From JADJOY01 sp046331705 [NCBI: bacterium] (GTDB lineage Bacteria > JADJOY01), in the NCBI GenBank assembly GCA_046331705.1, contig JAXLQJ010000003.1, positions 62,001 through 126,000 on the forward strand: a stretch of DNA of 64,000 nt, written 5' to 3'. Within the stretch, counting starts at the first letter, position 1, and every line of letters begins with the position of its first letter. Below the pieces are notes generated by a model. The model saw nothing but the letters and a program-made list of their open reading frames with translations, searched no databases and was not told the origin of the DNA. A program made the translations under genes and the position numbers. Positions 36,468 to 44,471 of this stretch are shown piece after piece.

Positions 36468-36821
36468 CCGTGCTGGTGACCGGCGCCACCGGCTTCCTGG
36501 GCAGCAGGCTCGCGCGGCTGCTCCTCGAGTCGCGGCGGCGCGCGGGTCGCGCGAGCGCGCATTCGCCGGGGTGAGCGCCCGTACCACGTCGCGGCGCTCC
36601 ACGAGCTCGGCACACCCGATCCGGAACGGATGCGCGCCATCGACGTCGAGGGCACGCGCCACGTCCTCGAGCTCGCCGCTCGGCGCTCGCTCCCCGCGGT
36701 CCACACCAGCTCGGTGATCGTGCTCGGCCCCACGGCGGGCGCACCAGCGGAGGAGACGTCCCCGCCCACGAGCGCCCACGAGCCTCAAGTCCTGCGCGCG
36801 AGGCGTCGAAGAGATCGGTAG
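36464..36821 (+). pseudogene. Broken NAD-dependent epimerase/dehydratase remnant
   Basis: A GTG at 36464 overlaps the preceding stop and begins a perfect Rossmann start (TVLVTGATGFLGSRLARLLL), but the frame stops at 36574 after 36 residues. A second frame (+1 relative) then resumes in the middle of the same domain: HVAALHELGTPDPERMRA, VEGTRHVLELAA and VHTSSVIVLGPT, the central region of extended SDRs. It ends at 36821 without the C-terminal half. About 30 residues of the fold between the pieces are missing, so an internal deletion with frameshift plus 3' truncation is the simplest reading. Confidence 0.75.
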
Positions 36822-36935
36822 CTCGGACGTCCAAGCCCCCAGGGCCCGCGCACCGAGCACATCCAATCCGCGCAGTCGCCACGCCGCCGAGGATGGCGGC
36901 CGGTGCCGCGAGCCAGCCAAGGAGGGCGGTCAGTC

Positions 36936-37757
36936 ATGGCACTTCGAGTCAACACCAACGTCGGCGCATTGCAGGCACAGCGGGCCCTGAGCCTGGTCTC
37001 CCAGCGGGTCGACACCAACCTGCAACGGTTGTCGTCGGGGCTACGCATCAACAGCGCCGCCGACGATGCCGCCGGTCTCGCCGTGAGCGAGAAGCTCGCG
37101 TCCGACAACCGGGGCTACGGCCAGGACATCCGCAACGCCAACGACGGCATCAGCCTGATCCAGGTGGGCGAGAGCGCGCTGGGCGAGATCAGCTCGAGCC
37201 TCACGCGACTGCGCGAGTTGGCGCTGCAGAGCGCCAACGGCACCCTCAGCTCGAACGACCGCATCGCGATCAACACCGAGTTCTCGGCGCTGCGCTCCGA
37301 GATCGATCGCATCGCCAAGACCACGGAGTTCTCGGGCAGCAGCCCGCTCAACAGCGCGACCACCGTCACCTTGCAGGTCGGGCTCAACTCCGGCGGCAAC
37401 AACGTCATCAGCCTCACCACGGTCAACGCCGCCGCCAGCGCGCTCGGCCTGGCCTCGCTCAGCGTCTCGACGCAAAGCGGCGCCACCGGCACCTTGGACG
37501 CGCTCAGCGACGCGCTGGAGAGCGTGTCGAGCTTCCGCGCCACGTTTGGCGCGGTGCAGAACCGCCTGCAGACCTCCATCCGCAACCTGGGAGTGGCGGT
37601 CGAGAACAGCGCCGCCGCCCAGTCGCGGATCCGCGACGTCGACGTGGCGAGCGAGGCGAGCGACATGGCGAAGAATCAGATCATCCAGCAGGCTGCGGTG
37701 GCCGCGCTGGCACAGGCGAACGTCTCCGGCCAGCTCGCGCTCAAGCTGCTCACCTGA
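36936..37757 (+). CDS. fliC: Flagellin
   Basis: The 273-residue protein has the conserved D0/D1 ends: MALRVNTNVGALQAQRAL, LSSGLRINSAADDAAGLAVSEKL at the N-terminus, and ENSAAAQSRIRDVDVASEASDM with LKLLT at the C-terminus. The variable D2/D3 region is only about 70 residues, so this is a minimal flagellin forming a smooth filament. AAGGAGG lies 10 bp upstream of ATG 36936. No other flagellar gene, chaperone or clear sigma-28 promoter is visible nearby. Confidence 0.95.
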   Translation: MALRVNTNVGALQAQRALSLVSQRVDTNLQRLSSGLRINSAADDAAGLAVSEKLASDNRGYGQDIRNANDGISLIQVGESALGEISSSLTRLRELALQSANGTLSSNDRIAINTEFSALRSEIDRIAKTTEFSGSSPLNSATTVTLQVGLNSGGNNVISLTTVNAAASALGLASLSVSTQSGATGTLDALSDALESVSSFRATFGAVQNRLQTSIRNLGVAVENSAAAQSRIRDVDVASEASDMAKNQIIQQAAVAALAQANVSGQLALKLLT

Positions 37758-37763
37758 TGGGTG

Positions 37764-37790
37764 CGCGCGCGATCGTCACCCGCTCGCGCG
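37764..37790 (+). terminator. Possible hairpin after flagellin
   Basis: GCGCGCGA (37764-37771) can pair with TCGCGCGC (37783-37790) across an 11-nt loop, a few bases after the flagellin stop. There is no T tract, so it is only a weak terminator candidate or an mRNA-stabilising hairpin. Confidence 0.3.
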
Positions 37791-37873
37791 CCCCCCTGAC
37801 CGACGCACCTCGCCGCGGATATACCGGTCGCGCGCGGAAGCGGCAGCCACGCCGCCTCCGCGCCCTCGATCGG

Positions 37874-39163
37874 ATGATCCCGAAGCGCGCTCCCACCCCC
37901 TCGCGCCGGCCGCGCGCCGCGCGGCCCCTCGGTCTCGTGCTCGCGGCCGCGTTGCTCGCGCCGTGGTCCGCAGCCGCCGCGACCGCGGATCCGGCTCCCT
38001 CCGCCCCACCGGAAGCCGAGATCGAACGACTGCGGTCGCTCGGCTACGCCGGCTTCGATTCCGCATCCGCGAGCTCCTCCGGCGACGGGGTCGTTCTTCA
38101 CGATGCGGCGCGCTCGTACCCAGGCTACGACCTCTACACCAATCCGCGGCTCTGCTCGGCGGTCTTGATCGATGCCGCGGGCCACGAACGCCACCGCTGG
38201 TCGGCCAAGCGTTGTGGCAAATGGTTCCACGCCACGCTGCTCGACTCCGGCGTGCTCGTGGTCCCAGCCACCGACTCCGCTGCGGGCGAGACCGCCGACG
38301 ACGATCTCGCGAGCCGGCACCTGCTGGCCCTCGGCTGGTCGGGCGAGGTGCTCTGGGATCGCCCGCTCGCAGTGCACCACGACGTCGCGCCCACTCCCTC
38401 GGGCGAGCTCGTCACGCTCCTGGTCGCCAACCGCGCCGCCGGCGACATCGATGCGGGCACACCGCTGCGCGACAACCTGGTCGCCCGCCTCACGGCGCAG
38501 GGCGAAGTGGTGGACCGGCATTCGCTCTACGCGGCGCTGCGGGGTGCGGGCGTGCTCGAGCTGGGCGGCGTAGCCAAGCGGCGCGCCGGCGCCATCGACC
38601 TGCTCCACGCGAACGCGGTCCAGTGGCTCGCCGATGGGCCCGATCTCGGCCAGCCCGCGCCCGCCCGTCACCGACCGCACGTGCTCGTCACGATCCGACA
38701 CCAGGACCTGGTGGCGCTGTTGCGCTGGGACACGGGCGAGATCGTGTGGAGCTGGGGGCGCGGCGAGCTCATGGGTCCCCACGACGCGACACTGCTACCC
38801 TCGGGCCATGTGCTCGTCTTCGACAACGGATTGGGTCGCGGCTGGTCGCGGGTGGTCGAGCTCGATCCGCGCGCGCGGCGCATCGTCTGGGAATACCGCA
38901 GCGATCCACCGGATCGGTTCTTCACGCTGAGCCGCGGCTCGAGCCAGCGACTTCCCAACGGCAACACGCTGATCGCCGAGTCCGATCGCGGTCACGCATT
39001 CGAGGTCACGGCGAGTGGCGAGCGGGTGTGGGAGTTCTGGAACCCGGCTCGCAACGAGCGCGGCGAGCGCTCGTCGATCGTCCGCATGCGCCGGATCGAG
39101 CCGGCGCTGGTGGATCGGCTGCTGGGACGGCCCGCGCCGCTCGGGGCGGCGCCCGCGCCTTAG
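37874..39163 (+). CDS. Secreted arylsulfotransferase-like (ASST, Arylsulfotran_2-type) protein
   Basis: The 429-residue protein has a signal peptide (LGLVLAAALLAPWSAAAA). A propeller-like series of strands follows, with HATLLDSGVLVVP, GPHDATLLPSGHVLVFDNG and RLPNGNTLIAESDRGHAFEV, then GERVWEFWNP, as in arylsulfotransferase and PQQ-like families. ASST enzymes transfer sulfate between phenols through a His; a His-rich position is present (HHDVAPTPSG) but the catalytic residue cannot be assigned. A leading EIERLRSLGYAGFD segment is also seen in some sulfatase-like proteins. It is followed 45 bp later by the SGNH-like gene. Confidence 0.65.
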   Translation: MIPKRAPTPSRRPRAARPLGLVLAAALLAPWSAAAATADPAPSAPPEAEIERLRSLGYAGFDSASASSSGDGVVLHDAARSYPGYDLYTNPRLCSAVLIDAAGHERHRWSAKRCGKWFHATLLDSGVLVVPATDSAAGETADDDLASRHLLALGWSGEVLWDRPLAVHHDVAPTPSGELVTLLVANRAAGDIDAGTPLRDNLVARLTAQGEVVDRHSLYAALRGAGVLELGGVAKRRAGAIDLLHANAVQWLADGPDLGQPAPARHRPHVLVTIRHQDLVALLRWDTGEIVWSWGRGELMGPHDATLLPSGHVLVFDNGLGRGWSRVVELDPRARRIVWEYRSDPPDRFFTLSRGSSQRLPNGNTLIAESDRGHAFEVTASGERVWEFWNPARNERGERSSIVRMRRIEPALVDRLLGRPAPLGAAPAP

Positions 39164-39208
39164 CGGGTCCCCGAGCACATCCACTCGACGCGACCCACCG
39201 CTGCCGGA

Positions 39209-40651
39209 ATGGCCGTCATGACCGAGCCCATCGAGCCGATCGTCGATTCTCCGGAGCCCGCGCCGGGCCCACCACCGGTGGTGGCGCCGCCGATCCGGCG
39301 CGGTCGGCAGTGGCTGCGCGGGCTGGCGGCTGGGGCGCTGGTGCTCGCGGCGCTCGAGGGTGGGCTGCGCGCCGTGGACGCGGTCCACCCACTCGCGATG
39401 CTGCGCGACGCCCGGGACGAGGGGAACGTCCGCGCGCCCCGTGACGAAGCGAGCCGCGAACCCAGCGCGGCCGGCGTCGAGCGCGTCGCGACGATCGGCG
39501 ACGCCGCCGTGACCGGTGCCGTCGCCCCTCCGCTCGATCACGCGAGCGTCCTCGAGCGGCTGCTCACCCGCGGCGGGCACCCCGCGCGGGTGCTCGACCG
39601 GAGCGTGGCGGAGGCGGAGCCGAGCGATCTCCCGTCGATCTTCATCCGCGATGCGCTGCCCACGGCGCCCGATCGCGTGCTGGTCTTCGTCGCGGTCGGC
39701 GACGATCTCGCCGCCCGCGATCGCGTCCAGCCGCGCTACCGCCACTCGTATCTCGCCCGCCTGGCCCACGCGTTGCTCGCGCCGCGTCGTGACGGCGGGC
39801 GCGGCGCGAGCGAGGCGCGCCCGCCGCCCGTCGACGGCGAACGCTTCCTGGCGCTCGAGCGCGAGCGAAGCTGGATCTTCGCAGGCCCGAGCACGCGCCT
39901 CACCGACGCCGTGAACCGCGCCATCGCACCCCTCGTGGAGACGAAGCAGCTCGCCGACCGACGGCGGGTACGGCTCACCGTGGTGCTGGCGCCGGACCCC
40001 GCCCAGATCGATCCGACCGTGCGCAAGCGAATCGGCGCGAGCTCGCAAGCGGAGAGCGACAGCGGCGAGCACGCGCTCAGCCGTCCCAGCGAGCTGCTCG
40101 CGGGCGCGCTCGCCCAGCACGGCATCGAGGTCGTCGATCTCACCGCGGAGCTCGCCCGCCGTGGCGCCCGCACGCGTCTCCACTCGCCGGATTCCATCGG
40201 CTGGAATGCCCTCGGCAGCCGCATGGCGGCAGCGATCGTCGCGCGCGACGTGTTCCACGTGACGTCGCGCAATCCGCGCCGCCCGCGCCCCAGCGCTGCG
40301 CCGCCCCCCACCGCTGCCGGCGCCGGCGCCACCAGCTCGCGGGTCTTCGAGGGCGTACACGAGCACACCGGGTGCGACGCCATCCGCGCCTGGGCGTGGG
40401 AACCAAGCCGTCCGGACGAGAGCGTCGACGTCGACGTGCTCGACGGCGAGACCCTCGTCATCACGCAGACCGCCGATGTCTACCGCGGGGATCTGCTCGC
40501 CGCCGGCAAAGGCGACGGCTCGCACGGCTTCGAGCTCCGGACCCCGGCGCGGCTGCGCGACGGCGAGGCGCACACCATTCGGCTGCGGATCGCGGGATCC
40601 AGCTTCGATCTCACCAACACGCCCAGCACGCTGTGGTGTCCCGCGCCCTGA
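39209..40651 (+). CDS. Membrane-anchored SGNH/AlgX-like protein with substituted catalytic residues
   Basis: The 480-residue protein has a cytoplasmic Pro-rich start, one transmembrane helix (residues 36-52) and an SGNH-hydrolase-like periplasmic domain. Block I reads TIGDAAVTG (Ala99 where Ser is expected), block III reads VAVGDDLA (Asp for the usual Asn), and block V reads PDSIGWNALG (no His). All catalytic positions therefore look lost and the protein is probably a binding pseudoenzyme. A C-terminal domain of about 95 residues (GCDAIRAWAWEPSRPDESVDVDV to the Cys near the end) looks like a carbohydrate-type beta-sandwich. It lies near polysaccharide genes. Confidence 0.6.
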   Translation: MAVMTEPIEPIVDSPEPAPGPPPVVAPPIRRGRQWLRGLAAGALVLAALEGGLRAVDAVHPLAMLRDARDEGNVRAPRDEASREPSAAGVERVATIGDAAVTGAVAPPLDHASVLERLLTRGGHPARVLDRSVAEAEPSDLPSIFIRDALPTAPDRVLVFVAVGDDLAARDRVQPRYRHSYLARLAHALLAPRRDGGRGASEARPPPVDGERFLALERERSWIFAGPSTRLTDAVNRAIAPLVETKQLADRRRVRLTVVLAPDPAQIDPTVRKRIGASSQAESDSGEHALSRPSELLAGALAQHGIEVVDLTAELARRGARTRLHSPDSIGWNALGSRMAAAIVARDVFHVTSRNPRRPRPSAAPPPTAAGAGATSSRVFEGVHEHTGCDAIRAWAWEPSRPDESVDVDVLDGETLVITQTADVYRGDLLAAGKGDGSHGFELRTPARLRDGEAHTIRLRIAGSSFDLTNTPSTLWCPAP

Positions 40652-40654
40652 AGT

Positions 40655-40693
40655 CTGGAGGCTGACCCCAATCCGGGCTGAGCCTCACTCCAG
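40655..40693. terminator. Candidate bidirectional terminator between convergent genes
   Basis: CTGGAGGCT (40655-40663) pairs with AGCCTC-act-CCAG (40681-40693) with a 3-nt bulge and a 17-nt loop. It begins directly after the SGNH gene stop and faces the 3' end of the O-antigen-ligase-like gene. No long T tract. Confidence 0.4.
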
Positions 40694-40739
40694 CCTCGGC
40701 CGACGGGTCCTCGTTCCGCTCACGCCAGGCCAGGGGCGC

Positions 40740-40883
40740 TCAGGGACAGTGACCGCCTGCGGAGCCAGCCCAGCTGCAGATCGAGCCGTTGTCGTTCGGC
40801 ACTTCGTCGACGAGCAGCAGCTCCACGTCCCCCACCCGGCTCACCTGGTCGAGCGCGAAGTCGTTGGCAGCGACGCCGCGCTT
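40740..40883 (-). other. In-frame protein-like extension after the ligase stop codon
   Basis: Directly after the TAG that ends the O-antigen-ligase-like gene, the same frame stays open for 47 more codons to a TGA (40740-40742). It reads like protein (ANDFALDQVSRVGDVELLLV, then CSWAGSAGGHC). It may be a C-terminal part cut off by a recent nonsense mutation, a readthrough extension, or chance. No family recognised. Confidence 0.3.
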
Positions 40884-42836
40884 CTACGGTGCCACGCGCC
40901 ACAGACGGGCGCAGAGCGTTCGGCAATCGCCGGTCGTCCACACGTCGCAGGGACGGAACGTGCGATCGCAGCGCAGCGCGATCTCCGTCCCGCGCCCGGC
41001 GCCCGCGGGCAGCGTGACGGCGAGATCGTGGCGATCGCCGTCGCGTAGCTGAACGCGCGCGTCCGCGACGTCGCCGGGCACCGCGGAGAGCGCGACGGGG
41101 TGCACGGCGAGATCGGGCTCGGCGGCGGATACCTCGGCCTGCACGCGTCGCACGCGGCGGCCATCGATCACCAAGCGAGCGCTCGGCCCCAACCATCGGA
41201 AGGATTCACCGGTGGGCGTCCATTCCTCGGCATAGGCGCCGTGGAGCGTGATCGGCGGCGGCCACGCGACGTTCCGCGCCACGGCGATGGCCATCGCCGC
41301 GAGACACGCGACGAGCCCGAGCCGCGCGACGAGCGCGACGCGTACGCGGCTGACGGGGTCGCGATCACGTCGTGGATCCGGCGTGGCCGACGCCACGCCC
41401 AATCCGTGCCCGAGGACGGCCAGCACGATCGCGAGATGCTCGGCCACCAGCATCGGATGCCCGACGAGCATCATCACGCCCTCGCCCACCAAGCCGAGCG
41501 CGAGCGAGCGCTCTCCCCACGCCTCCGGATCGTGCGCCGCGCGCGCCGCGAGGCCTCGGAACGCGACCACGACCATCGCCACGAAGACCACGAGCGCGAG
41601 CGGGCCGCCCTCGACGGCGATCTGCAGGAACTGGTCGTGCGCGTTGCGCAGCGGCGCCGCGTCGGGCGGCCGCAGCGCTGGCGACATCCGCGGCATCGCG
41701 CGATAGAGGTTCCCCGGCCCGACGCCCGTGAGCGGGTGCGCGGCGCCCGCGAGCCACGCCGCGCGCCAGAGCTCGAGACGTCCGCTCACCAGCCGTCGCG
41801 CCTCGGGCTCGCCCCGCAACAGCGCGACGAAGCGCGCGACGGTGGCGTGCGCCGGCAGGCGGTCGGGCGGCAGGGAGCGCAACGCCAGGAGCATGCCCGC
41901 GAGCACGACGCTCGTCGCGAGCAACCCGTGACGCCAGGCGCGCGGCGACAAGCGGCCACGTGCCGACCACGCCGCCTGCGCCGCCACCGCACCCAGCACC
42001 GCCCGCGACCCCGTCATCACCAGCACGCCGCCCAGACACACCGTGGCGCCGCCGAGCGACGCAATGCGTGCCGCGGCGGGCCAGCGCTTGCCAAGGCGAG
42101 CCAGCGACGCGAGCAACGGCGGACCCATGAGCACCAGCGAGGCCGCGAACGCGTTGGCATCGGGCGCCGTGCCGTTGACGCGCCGGATCACCTGCCACGA
42201 GCCATCCGGCAGCTGACGACCGAACGGCGCCACCGCCCAGCCGGTCCACGCTTGGAAGATCCCGAGCGCCAGCGCGAGCCCGGCCACGCAGGCAAGCGTG
42301 CGGGGCAGCGGCGCGGCGCGGTCGCTCCGCGAGCCGCTCAGCGCGGCGACGGCCACGCCCACGCCGCACGCCTCGTAGAGGTCGAGAAGACGCCGCAGCC
42401 CGAAGAGCGGATGCGTTTGATCGGCCAGGTGTCCGATGCCGCCGAGCACCGCCGCGAGGTCGGTGCGAAACGGTGTCGACAGGACGTCGAGCTCGCGCGA
42501 GCACGCCACCAGCCACGCCGCCGCCATCACCACCAGGAACGCGCCGAGCGAGGCGGCGGCGCGCCGGGCCGCGCGCAGCTCGCCCGTCGCGACCGCGACG
42601 GGACGCAGCACCAAGCCGGCGAGCGCGATCGCCAACCACGCGTCGATCGTCGTGGCGGTGCCGACGGCGCCACGCCACGCCGGGTTGCCGGTGAGCGCGA
42701 CGGCCGCCACCAGCGCACCGATCCGCAGCGCCGGCGGAGCGAAGGCGGACACTCCCGCGAAGCCGGCGAATCCCAGCCACCACGCACGCGGCAGCCCACC
42801 CCAGGGCAGGGTCGCGGCCGCGAGCCAGATGGGCAA
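40884..42836 (-). CDS. O-antigen ligase/polymerase-like membrane protein with C-terminal soluble domain
   Basis: The roughly 650-residue protein has about eleven hydrophobic helices. A Wzy_C-like periplasmic loop contains SGRLELWRAAWLAGAAHPLTGVGPGNLYRAMP and NAHDQFLQIAVEGG, the usual signature of O-antigen ligases and polymerases. A C-terminal soluble domain of about 130 residues follows the last helix. It should join or polymerise lipid-linked glycans on the periplasmic side. The start is unsettled: 42836 is a TTG, and protein-like sequence continues upstream without a standard start codon (ERAWVALYALPIW). The end is a TAG followed by an open frame. Confidence 0.75.
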   Translation of the reverse strand: MPIWLAAATLPWGGLPRAWWLGFAGFAGVSAFAPPALRIGALVAAVALTGNPAWRGAVGTATTIDAWLAIALAGLVLRPVAVATGELRAARRAAASLGAFLVVMAAAWLVACSRELDVLSTPFRTDLAAVLGGIGHLADQTHPLFGLRRLLDLYEACGVGVAVAALSGSRSDRAAPLPRTLACVAGLALALGIFQAWTGWAVAPFGRQLPDGSWQVIRRVNGTAPDANAFAASLVLMGPPLLASLARLGKRWPAAARIASLGGATVCLGGVLVMTGSRAVLGAVAAQAAWSARGRLSPRAWRHGLLATSVVLAGMLLALRSLPPDRLPAHATVARFVALLRGEPEARRLVSGRLELWRAAWLAGAAHPLTGVGPGNLYRAMPRMSPALRPPDAAPLRNAHDQFLQIAVEGGPLALVVFVAMVVVAFRGLAARAAHDPEAWGERSLALGLVGEGVMMLVGHPMLVAEHLAIVLAVLGHGLGVASATPDPRRDRDPVSRVRVALVARLGLVACLAAMAIAVARNVAWPPPITLHGAYAEEWTPTGESFRWLGPSARLVIDGRRVRRVQAEVSAAEPDLAVHPVALSAVPGDVADARVQLRDGDRHDLAVTLPAGAGRGTEIALRCDRTFRPCDVWTTGDCRTLCARLWRVAP

Positions 42837-42946
42837 CGCGTAGAGCGCGACCCACGCGCGCTCGCGGATCGCGAGTCCCCGGGGCGCTCGATCGTTGGCG
42901 AGGGGCGCGGGCTCCGGCCCGCTCGCCGGCGCGCCCGGGTGGCGGC

Positions 42947-43954
42947 TCAGGCTAGCTCGACCTCAGCCGCGAATCCCGGCACATCCACCGCCGGGCAGGG
43001 AATGGACTCGCCGAGGCGAGCGGCACGGCGCGCGAAGATGGCGCGTCGCCGCGACCACATCTGCGGCAGCTGCTTCACGATGTCGACGTAGGCGGGCAGA
43101 AGATCGCGATCCCACAGCAGCGCGTACGCGAGTCGCACCGCCTCGAAGCCCGCCACCACCGGCAGATCCCGCATCAACCGCGACGCCCGCTCGTTCTTGA
43201 GGATCTGGAAGCAGTGGTTCTTGAACGAGTGGCAGCGGATCGCCGAGGGCATGGCGCGACGGGACGCGGCGCTTTCCGGCTTCCAGCGCCGCTGGTGAAC
43301 GGCGCGCGCCGCGGGAACGTAGAGGACGTCGAAGCCGAGCAAGTTGGCTCGCCAGCACAGATCGGTGTCCTCGCGGTACGCGAAGAACGACTCGTCGAAC
43401 ACTTCGCCATCCACCTCGAGCGTGCCCAGTGCCGAGAGCCGCAGCATCATCGCCGCGCCGCACACCGCGAAGACGCGCTCGGTCTCGTCGTACTGGCCGT
43501 GGTCGAGCTGAAAGCTGCCGCGATCGTAGGGACGGCGATGACGAGGAAGCGAGATGCCGGCGCTGTCGATGCGCGTGCGACACGGCCTGAGGAGCTTCCC
43601 GGACGCGAGAGCCACGCTGCGATGCGCCCGCAGCTCGTCCAGCAGGCGTTCCGCGTAGTCGGGCTCGAGCTCGATGTCCGGATTGAGCAGCAGCGCGGCT
43701 TCGGGGAGATACGGATCGGCGCGCCCCTCGGCCAAGAACCGGTTGGCGCCCGCGCCAAAACCGCGGTTGGGAACCAGCGACCAGCGCACCGTCGGGAAAC
43801 GCTTGGCGAGTGCCTCTGCCTGGACGGGATCGCCGTCCGCGTCGACCACCCGGATCCAGGCCGGCGGGATGGTCTGACGGGTCAGGCTTTCGAGGCAGGA
43901 CGCCAGGTCGTCGTAGGTCTTGTAGTTGACGACCCCTGCGACATAACGCGTCAT
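42947..43954 (-). CDS. Family 2 glycosyltransferase (rhamnosyltransferase-like)
   Basis: The 335-residue protein has a GT-A fold start (VAGVVNYKTYDDLASCLESL), the VVDADGDP segment, the nucleotide/metal motif LLLNPDIELEPDY, and the acceptor-side EDTDLCWRANLLGFDVLYVP. This is the WbbL-like GT2 arrangement. It should add a sugar to a surface polysaccharide in the cytoplasm. ATG 43954 has a G-rich Shine-Dalgarno. The O-antigen-ligase-like gene follows at once on the same strand, so the two likely act together on one glycan. Confidence 0.85.
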   Translation of the reverse strand: MTRYVAGVVNYKTYDDLASCLESLTRQTIPPAWIRVVDADGDPVQAEALAKRFPTVRWSLVPNRGFGAGANRFLAEGRADPYLPEAALLLNPDIELEPDYAERLLDELRAHRSVALASGKLLRPCRTRIDSAGISLPRHRRPYDRGSFQLDHGQYDETERVFAVCGAAMMLRLSALGTLEVDGEVFDESFFAYREDTDLCWRANLLGFDVLYVPAARAVHQRRWKPESAASRRAMPSAIRCHSFKNHCFQILKNERASRLMRDLPVVAGFEAVRLAYALLWDRDLLPAYVDIVKQLPQMWSRRRAIFARRAARLGESIPCPAVDVPGFAAEVELA

Positions 43955-44471
43955 CAGGCCCCCGAACGCGCTCGGCACGACAGCGCGCGGTGCGGTTTGG
44001 CGGATTGAAGCACAACCCGAAGATCAGGGGAAGTCCCCGCCACGAAAGGATTCTGGCCGGAGGTGCCAATCGTCATGGCGCCCCAGGGTGACGCCACGCG
44101 CAGGCGCTGCCAAGTCCGCGGGCCAGGCTCGGGCTGCGGTTCGACCGCCGGCCGTGCCACTCGGGCGACGGGGCCGGGCCGGGTGGAGGGCCGTGCGGCG
44201 TCCGGCGTGAGGGGACCGCGCCCCGGCGATGACCCGGGACCCGTGGTCGGTCGCACCGCGAACCGCCGTTCGGGCCGAGCCCATGGCAGTGAGAGGCCAG
44301 GCCAGGGCAAACCGCCCTGCCGAGCGGGACGTCGGGCCGGCCGAGGCGGGCTCGAGACATCGCTCCCGCTCGCCGCCCAAGCAGTCGATGGGCGCGGCCG
44401 GCGTCACGGGCCGGGGGGGGGCCGGGTAGGCCCACGCGATGCGAGCCGGTGCCACGCCAGGCGACCGACGG
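43955..44471. other. Intergenic region (517 bp) of unusual composition, no gene recognised
   Basis: Between the GT2 gene and the secreted protein gene, both on the minus strand. From about 44090 to 44430 the plus strand is rich in GGCC, GGGCCGGG and a run of nine G's (44412-44420), unlike the coding GC pattern around it. Open frames here read as Arg/Gly/Pro-rich non-protein. No repeat unit, tRNA or element end is identified. Confidence 0.5.
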
